From assembly GCA_002358905.1 (NCBI GenBank), contig DEPT01000055.1, positions 1-18,570 of the forward strand: a stretch of 18,570 nt of DNA, in the 5' to 3' direction. Below the pieces are notes generated by a model. It was not told where the DNA came from and ran no database searches. It worked only from the letters and a program-made list of their open reading frames with translations. Each line of letters opens with the position of its first letter. Position 1 is the stretch's first letter. Made by a program: the position numbers and the translations under genes. The DNA comes from Akkermansiaceae bacterium UBA3385 (GTDB lineage: Bacteria; Verrucomicrobiota; Verrucomicrobiia; Verrucomicrobiales; Akkermansiaceae). Below, piece by piece: positions 14,684 to 18,570 of the stretch.

Positions 14684-15982
14684 TTAACTCTCCTCGACGG
14701 GTTCGTGCTCGGTATCGCGTACACGGCGGACTTTTGCACCAAGCATCATGAGCTTTTCGTCCAGCATTTCGTAGCCGCGGTCGATGTGGTAGAGCCGGTG
14801 AATCTCCGTGGTGCCTTCTGCTGCCAGAGCGGCTAGAACAAGTGCAGCGCTGGCGCGCAGGTCGCTGGCCATGACCGGAGCGCCGGAAAGGCCGCTCACA
14901 CCGGTGATGATGGCGGTGCCGCTGTCTACCTTGATGTTGGCACCCATGCGCTTGAGCTCGGAGCAGTGCATGAAGCGCTGTGGGAAGATGGTGTCCTTCA
15001 CCACGCTGATGCCGGGGGTGAGGGCAAAGAGAGCCGTCATCTGGGCTTGCATGTCCGTGGGGTATTCCGGATACGGGTTGGTCAGAATCTTACCGCTGCG
15101 GGGATTCTCGCCCGGTGCCACGAATACGGAAGTGCCGTCCTCGTTGTACTCTACGCGGTGACCGCATTCGATAAGAAGGTCAGAGATGGCCTTCATGTGC
15201 GGGCGGTATACGCGGTTAATCATGAGACCGTCGCTCACCATGGCGGCGGCTACCATGAAAGTGCCGGCCTCAATGCGGTCCGGAATGACGGTGTGGTCAC
15301 AGCCGTGCAGTTTTTCCACGCCGTGAATGGTGATGGTGCGGGAGCCGGCGCCTTCGATTCGGGCGCCCATCTTGTTCAGGAAATTGGCCAGGTCAACCAC
15401 CTCCGGCTCGCGGGCTGCGGATTCGATGATGGTGGTTCCCTTGGCGAGTACTGCGGCCATCATCACATTATCAGTTCCCAGTACGGTGGGGCCGCTGTCG
15501 CCTCGCATGTCAATGGTGGTGCCGATGAGACCGTTCGGGGCGTCGATAACCAGGTTGCCGCCTTTTACTTGCACACGGGCTCCCAGTGCCTTGATACCTC
15601 GGATGTGGAGATCCACCGGGCGGTCGCCGATAACGCAGCCACCGGGCAGGGGCAGTATGCACTTCTTCATGCGGGCCATGAGCGGCCCCAACAGACAGAT
15701 GGAAGCACGCATCTTGCGTACCTGTTCGTAGGAAGCCTTGTGGGAGATGCCCTCCGGAGATTCAATGCGGACAGTGCCGCTGGATCGCTCTACGGAACAG
15801 CCAAGCTGGCTGAGAATCTGCAGCATGTAGTTGGTGTCGGATACATCCGGCACGCGGGTGATGCGCACGGGCTCATCTGTGAGCAGGGCTGCAGCAAGAA
15901 TGGGAAGAGATGCGTTTTTGGAACCACTGATATTGACAGAACCGCTGAGTCTGGTGCCGCCTTCTACGATGAGTTTGTCCAT
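14684..15982 (-). CDS. murA: UDP-N-acetylglucosamine 1-carboxyvinyltransferase
   Basis: Cytoplasmic enzyme of the first committed step of peptidoglycan synthesis; it transfers enolpyruvate from phosphoenolpyruvate to UDP-GlcNAc. The protein is 432 aa, slightly longer than E. coli MurA (419) owing to a short acidic C-terminal extension. The substrate Lys22-Asn23 (GSKNAS) and the catalytic loop LPGGCVIGDRPVDLHI are present, with Cys116 in place, so fosfomycin could alkylate it. NPYPEYPTDMQAQ holds the conserved catalytic Asp. The start at 15982 gives the standard N-terminus MDKLIVEGG. It has its own promoter at 16024-16052 and terminator at 14625-14661, so it looks monocistronic. No Shine-Dalgarno site precedes the start; the region is CACACACACACC. 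Confidence 0.96.
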   Translation of the reverse strand: MDKLIVEGGTRLSGSVNISGSKNASLPILAAALLTDEPVRITRVPDVSDTNYMLQILSQLGCSVERSSGTVRIESPEGISHKASYEQVRKMRASICLLGPLMARMKKCILPLPGGCVIGDRPVDLHIRGIKALGARVQVKGGNLVIDAPNGLIGTTIDMRGDSGPTVLGTDNVMMAAVLAKGTTIIESAAREPEVVDLANFLNKMGARIEGAGSRTITIHGVEKLHGCDHTVIPDRIEAGTFMVAAAMVSDGLMINRVYRPHMKAISDLLIECGHRVEYNEDGTSVFVAPGENPRSGKILTNPYPEYPTDMQAQMTALFALTPGISVVKDTIFPQRFMHCSELKRMGANIKVDSGTAIITGVSGLSGAPVMASDLRASAALVLAALAAEGTTEIHRLYHIDRGYEMLDEKLMMLGAKVRRVRDTEHEPVEES

Positions 15983-16023
15983 GGTGTGTGTGTGAGATTC
16001 GCAGGTTTGGAAAGTATGGTGTC

Positions 16024-16052
16024 AGTCTACCACACCAACCGAGTGCTTGCAA
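16024..16052 (-). promoter_or_regulatory. Sigma-70-type promoter for murA
   Basis: On the minus strand, TTGCAA (16052-16047), a 17-nt spacer and TAGACT (16029-16024) lie 41 nt upstream of the murA ATG. Transcription would start near 16017, giving a leader of about 35 nt. It lies downstream of the strong terminator at 16107-16144. Confidence 0.65.
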
Positions 16053-16106
16053 GGAGAATCGGACTCCGTTTATCAAGAAATACACGCCTTGGAACGGGAA
16101 GTTATC

Positions 16107-16144
16107 AAAAAAGCCGTTTTCCTGTGCAGGAAAACGGCTTTTTT
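16107..16144. terminator. Strong bidirectional intrinsic terminator
   Basis: Perfect 18-bp stem, 16107-16124 with 16127-16144, around a 2-nt loop. It has a GCCGTTTTCC core and six T residues at the end in either direction. It follows the hppA 3' fragment and separates the acyltransferase gene from murA. The core closely resembles that of the terminator at 17407-17440 (GCCGCTTTCC), in the same position behind the full hppA gene. Confidence 0.9.
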
Positions 16145-16170
16145 AAGTTTTTCAGTTAATCACCTGTAAG

Positions 16171-16247
16171 CTTTACAGCAAGGAGAAGGCGATATTGAGA
16201 CCGGCAGTCACGATGGACACCATGCTCATGAGCTTGATAAGTTTGTT
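16171..16247 (-). pseudogene. Duplicated 3' fragment of hppA
   Basis: Read on the minus strand this stretch encodes LIKLMSMVSIVTAGLNIAF followed by SLL and a stop, exactly the C-terminal end of the pyrophosphatase. Bases 16171-16238 match 17465-17532 at 67 of 68 positions (the one difference, at 16206, is a silent third-base change), and similarity fades out by 16247. There is no start codon and no upstream hppA sequence, only the end of the acyltransferase gene. It is in direct orientation to the intact hppA end, 1,294 bp away. It is a remnant left by insertion or tandem duplication, not a functional gene. Confidence 0.85.
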
Positions 16248-16275
16248 GGAAAGAAAATACAGAATGGAATTGTTA

Positions 16276-17367
16276 CTAATTCCTGAGGTCGGATGATTGA
16301 TCAAGGTCTCTAATGCTTTGGGGAATGAATTTAGAAAGCAAAATGGCAGCTTTCTTTATTCTAAGAGCTTTGAAAAGGTATATTCGCATCCAATCTGTCA
16401 AAGAACCTAATACATAGAGAAGCAATCCACCGAGAGGAAGGAACCACCAGCTGTTACCAAAATGCAGAGCTAGAGGGGGCAAAATGCTTTTCAGTTGAGT
16501 CCAGATATATGGGTGGCAATGAATGAGATAAACGGCGAAAGCTGTAGGCGCTGCTCGTTTAAGGCCGCCTATAAGCAGAGTTGATTGAAATTTGATTCTG
16601 AAAGAGAGTAAGAAAACTGCTAAACTTGCTAAGAGAGTAAAAATCGATGCATAACTCCACAATAAATTTGTTGTTATGGGCCCTGGAAAAAATTCTAGTG
16701 CGAAATTAGCTAGTATTCCCGTTATTGATGCTGCGATGAGTAATCTTGTTGGAGGTGCGGGACGATGAAGCTTAATATATCCACCCGTAATATAGAGGAT
16801 GATTAACCAAATTGCGTTGTATCCATTTTGTGCCATTTGATTAGGTTTCCAACAGCCTAGAACAGAGAATGACAACAGGAGGAGAATCGTAAGAATCTTG
16901 TAATCTCTTTTGGAAAGTGAATTCAGACCTTTATTTAAGAACGGTATAGCAATAAACAGACCTGAGTATGCGCTAAAATACCAGTAGCAACTTGTAAAGG
17001 GATTGATGAATAAGAGACTGCGTATGCTGGGCAGAGTGTCTTCGCTAATAATGCCCGGGATATACAAGATGAATGTGTAGAAGCAGACAGTTATCCATAG
17101 CTCTATATAACGTTGGATATTCCAATGACGATTGATGCAGAGATATCCAGAAAGAAGAGCATAGAGATTAACTGCGATAATACAAATAGCCATCCATGCA
17201 TTGGAAATAATTCTGGCGGTGTAATCTGTGTTGTAATCTAAAAAACGAACGCCTGACAAATAGGCGATGTGCAGTATGCAAATCATCAGCATAGCTACGA
17301 TACGTACGAAATCGGCACATGTGTCTCGGCTGTTGTCTGCTGAAGTTGAGGATGTATGCAATTGCAT
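16276..17367 (-). CDS. Acyltransferase family 3 membrane protein
   Basis: Integral membrane O-acyltransferase-type protein of 363 aa with about ten hydrophobic segments, as is normal for the family (PF01757-like). Such enzymes typically acetylate or otherwise acylate sugars of surface polysaccharides or glycolipids. The N-terminal signature DFVRIVAMLMICILH carries Arg22 and His33 in the family's R-x10-H arrangement. Later landmarks are NLYALLSGY, WYFSAYSGLFIAIPFL and AVYLIHCHPYIW near the C-terminus. The ATG at 17367 lies only 8 nt after the -10 box, so the mRNA is probably leaderless; an in-frame TTG two codons in is the alternative. The gene is much richer in A+T than its neighbours and sits between two copies of the hppA 3' end, both suggesting recent arrival. 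The acyl donor and acceptor are unknown; the glycan made by the 1574-5799 operon is a reasonable guess. Confidence 0.87.
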   Translation of the reverse strand: MQLHTSSTSADNSRDTCADFVRIVAMLMICILHIAYLSGVRFLDYNTDYTARIISNAWMAICIIAVNLYALLSGYLCINRHWNIQRYIELWITVCFYTFILYIPGIISEDTLPSIRSLLFINPFTSCYWYFSAYSGLFIAIPFLNKGLNSLSKRDYKILTILLLLSFSVLGCWKPNQMAQNGYNAIWLIILYITGGYIKLHRPAPPTRLLIAASITGILANFALEFFPGPITTNLLWSYASIFTLLASLAVFLLSFRIKFQSTLLIGGLKRAAPTAFAVYLIHCHPYIWTQLKSILPPLALHFGNSWWFLPLGGLLLYVLGSLTDWMRIYLFKALRIKKAAILLSKFIPQSIRDLDQSSDLRN

Positions 17368-17375
17368 GAGTCGGC

Positions 17376-17404
17376 ATTCTATGTTGGCGGAATATTTTTG
17401 TCAA
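17376..17404 (-). promoter_or_regulatory. Near-consensus sigma-70 promoter for the acyltransferase
   Basis: On the minus strand, a perfect TTGACA (17404-17399), a 17-nt spacer and TAGAAT (17381-17376) lie 8 nt before the ATG at 17367. The -35 box begins 2 nt beyond the hppA terminator arm. The arrangement closely matches that of ileS (TTGACT-17-TAGAAT, 9 nt to ATG) and predicts a leaderless transcript. Confidence 0.75.
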
Positions 17405-17406
17405 GT

Positions 17407-17440
17407 AAAAGCCGCTTTCCAAGGAGGGAAAGCGGCTTTT
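17407..17440. terminator. hppA intrinsic terminator
   Basis: Perfect 14-bp stem, 17407-17420 (AAAAGCCGCTTTCC) with 17427-17440, and a 6-nt loop. T-runs occur on both strands, so it may act in both directions. It begins 26 nt past the hppA stop. It insulates the acyltransferase promoter from hppA transcription. Confidence 0.88.
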
Positions 17441-17464
17441 TATGAATTGCTCTATCGCAGTTTA

Positions 17465-17541
17465 CTTTACAGCAAGGAGAAGGCGATATTGAGACCGGCG
17501 GTCACGATGGACACCATGCTCATGAGCTTGATGAGGATGTT
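17465..17541 (-). repeat. Intact copy of the hppA 3'-end direct repeat
   Basis: These are the last codons and stop of hppA. Bases 17465-17532 match 16171-16238 at 67 of 68 positions, and weaker similarity reaches 17541. The match ends two bases past the stop codon, so the repeat is essentially coding sequence plus stop, as in integration sites placed at the 3' end of a gene. Confidence 0.85.
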
Positions 17542-18570
17542 CAGGGACGGGCCGGAAGTATCCTTGAAGGGGTCACCCACGGTGTCACCCACCACAGAGG
17601 CGTCGTGCACAGCAGTGTGCTTGCCGCAGTAGGGAGCATCGCCGGTTTCGATGTACTTCTTGGCGTTGTCCCATGCACCACCGGAGTTGGCCATGAATAC
17701 GGCGAGCACGAAGCCACCAGCAAGACCACCGGCCAGCAGACCGAACACACCGGGAACACCCATGATGAGACCTGTAGCGATGGGAACGATAACGGCAATC
17801 ATGGAGGGCACAACCATTTCACGCTGGGCACCCTGGGTGGAAATGGCCACGCAGCGGGCGTAGTCGGCCTTCTTGCGGCCTTCGAATACGTCCTTGTCGC
17901 TGAGCTGGCGGCGAACTTCCTCCACCATGCTCTTGGCGGCGCGACCCACGGCGTTCATGGTAAGACCGCAGAACAGGAAGGAAAGCATGGAGCCGATGAA
18001 GATACCAAGCAGCACCTTGGGGTTCATGAGGGTCACGTCGAAAGCTGCCATGAACTCAGCAATGTTCATCTTGGCAACTTCGGCGCTGTTCAGCACCTGC
18101 TCACCGAAGTAGCTGGTCTTGAAGCTTTCACCGTAGTGAAGGGCGGCAATCTTGAGCTCCTCGATGTAGGAGGCAAGAAGGGCGAGGGCGGTCAGAGCGG
18201 CGGAGCCGATGGCGAAGCCCTTACCGGTAGCGGCGGTGGTGTTGCCCAGAGCGTCCAGAGCGTCGGTACGGCTGCGCACGTCATCGCCCAGGGAGCTCAT
18301 TTCAGCGTTACCGCCGGCGTTGTCGGAGATGGGGCCGTAGGCGTCCGTGGCCAGGGTGAGACCCAGGGTGGAAAGCATACCCACAGCGGCGATACCGATG
18401 CCGTAGAGACCCATGCTCATGTTCTGAGCGGAGAAGGTCCACTCACCTGCGGCGCAGAGGTAGGCGCCGATGGTGCCGAGCACGATGAAGAGCACGGGCC
18501 AGCAGGTGGAAATCATACCCACGCCGATACCGGAGATAATCACGGTGGCGGGACCGGTGGTGGCGTTCTC
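17467..18570 (-). CDS. hppA: Membrane-bound ion-translocating pyrophosphatase, C-terminal half (partial)
   Basis: Couples hydrolysis of pyrophosphate to pumping of H+ or Na+ across the inner membrane, saving energy from biosynthetic PPi. The frame stays open to the window edge, so the start is missing; 367 aa are visible of a usual 650-750. Family motifs are clear: SDNAGGNAEM, then DALGNTTAATGKG, then near the end GGAWDNAKKYIETG and VVGDTVGDPFKDTSGPSLN. In the GNTTAATGKG signature the determinant positions are Ala and Gly, as in K+-dependent enzymes; K+-independent ones have Lys and Thr. The Glu that helps separate Na+ from H+ pumps lies in the missing half, so the ion is undecided. The 3' end is duplicated at 16171-16247. 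A terminator follows at 17407-17440. Confidence 0.95.
   Translation of the reverse strand, partial: ENATTGPATVIISGIGVGMISTCWPVLFIVLGTIGAYLCAAGEWTFSAQNMSMGLYGIGIAAVGMLSTLGLTLATDAYGPISDNAGGNAEMSSLGDDVRSRTDALDALGNTTAATGKGFAIGSAALTALALLASYIEELKIAALHYGESFKTSYFGEQVLNSAEVAKMNIAEFMAAFDVTLMNPKVLLGIFIGSMLSFLFCGLTMNAVGRAAKSMVEEVRRQLSDKDVFEGRKKADYARCVAISTQGAQREMVVPSMIAVIVPIATGLIMGVPGVFGLLAGGLAGGFVLAVFMANSGGAWDNAKKYIETGDAPYCGKHTAVHDASVVGDTVGDPFKDTSGPSLNILIKLMSMVSIVTAGLNIAFSLL

Larger units (their letters stand above)
16171..17464. other. Possible inserted cassette: acyltransferase gene between hppA 3'-end repeats
   Basis: This interval is one repeat unit: the hppA fragment, the acyltransferase gene with its promoter, and the hppA terminator. 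It is bounded by the second repeat copy at 17465. Recombination between the two repeats would remove exactly this unit and leave an intact hppA with the terminator at 16107-16144 and then murA. The interior is visibly more AT-rich than hppA, murA or ileS. No integrase, transposase or terminal inverted repeat is present, so it may be a remnant of site-specific integration, or homologous transfer from a relative. Confidence 0.5.

Noticed and set aside
14542..14742. Upstream extension of secreted paralogue A into the murA 3' end
   Set aside because: It would place 67 residues before a clear signal peptide, cross the murA terminator and promoter region, and overlap murA.
16171..17541. Insertion sequence or composite transposon around the acyltransferase
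   Set aside because: There is no transposase and there are no terminal inverted repeats. The repeats are coding ends of hppA in direct orientation, so gene-end integration or recombination explains them better.

Overview
The window looks like chromosomal DNA from a Gram-negative, moderately GC-rich bacterium. The gene set (rpoN, ileS-lspA, murA, a membrane pyrophosphatase) and the scarcity of Shine-Dalgarno sites suggest a Verrucomicrobiota member, perhaps Akkermansia-like. That placement is an inference from general protein character, not from a marker search. Most of the window is cell-envelope biology around housekeeping genes.

Layout. (1) 112-1419, minus: rpoN (sigma-54). (2) 1574-5799, plus: a four-gene surface-glycan operon made of a polysaccharide pyruvyl transferase family protein and three family-2 glycosyltransferases, chained by 4- or 8-nt overlaps. 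(3) 12651-5784, minus: a six-gene unit ileS - lspA - DUF1573-like secreted protein - divergent GDPD-like protein - 4-5 TM membrane protein - Wzx/WzxC-type flippase. Its last gene overlaps the convergent glycosyltransferase operon by 16 nt. (4) 14541-12807, minus: two paralogous secreted proteins of unknown function with lysine-rich then acidic tails, each with its own promoter. (5) 15982-14684, minus: murA with a good sigma-70 promoter. (6) 17367-16276, minus: an AT-rich acyltransferase-3 gene. (7) 18570-17467, minus: the C-terminal half of a K+-dependent-type membrane pyrophosphatase (hppA), cut by the window edge.

The strongest anomaly is around the acyltransferase. The gene is bracketed by two direct copies of the hppA 3' end (67 of 68 bases identical in the core), each followed by a similar terminator. 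This is what a gene inserted at the 3' end of hppA, regenerating the intact gene on one side and leaving a fragment on the other, would look like.

Functionally, the glycosyltransferases, pyruvyl transferase, flippase and acyltransferase would together suit assembly, export and decoration of a cell-surface glycan. MurA starts peptidoglycan precursor synthesis and LspA matures lipoproteins. No tRNA, rRNA, CRISPR array or transposase was seen. No gene-free stretch exceeds 300 bases: the longest, 15983-16275, holds the murA promoter, a strong terminator and the hppA fragment.
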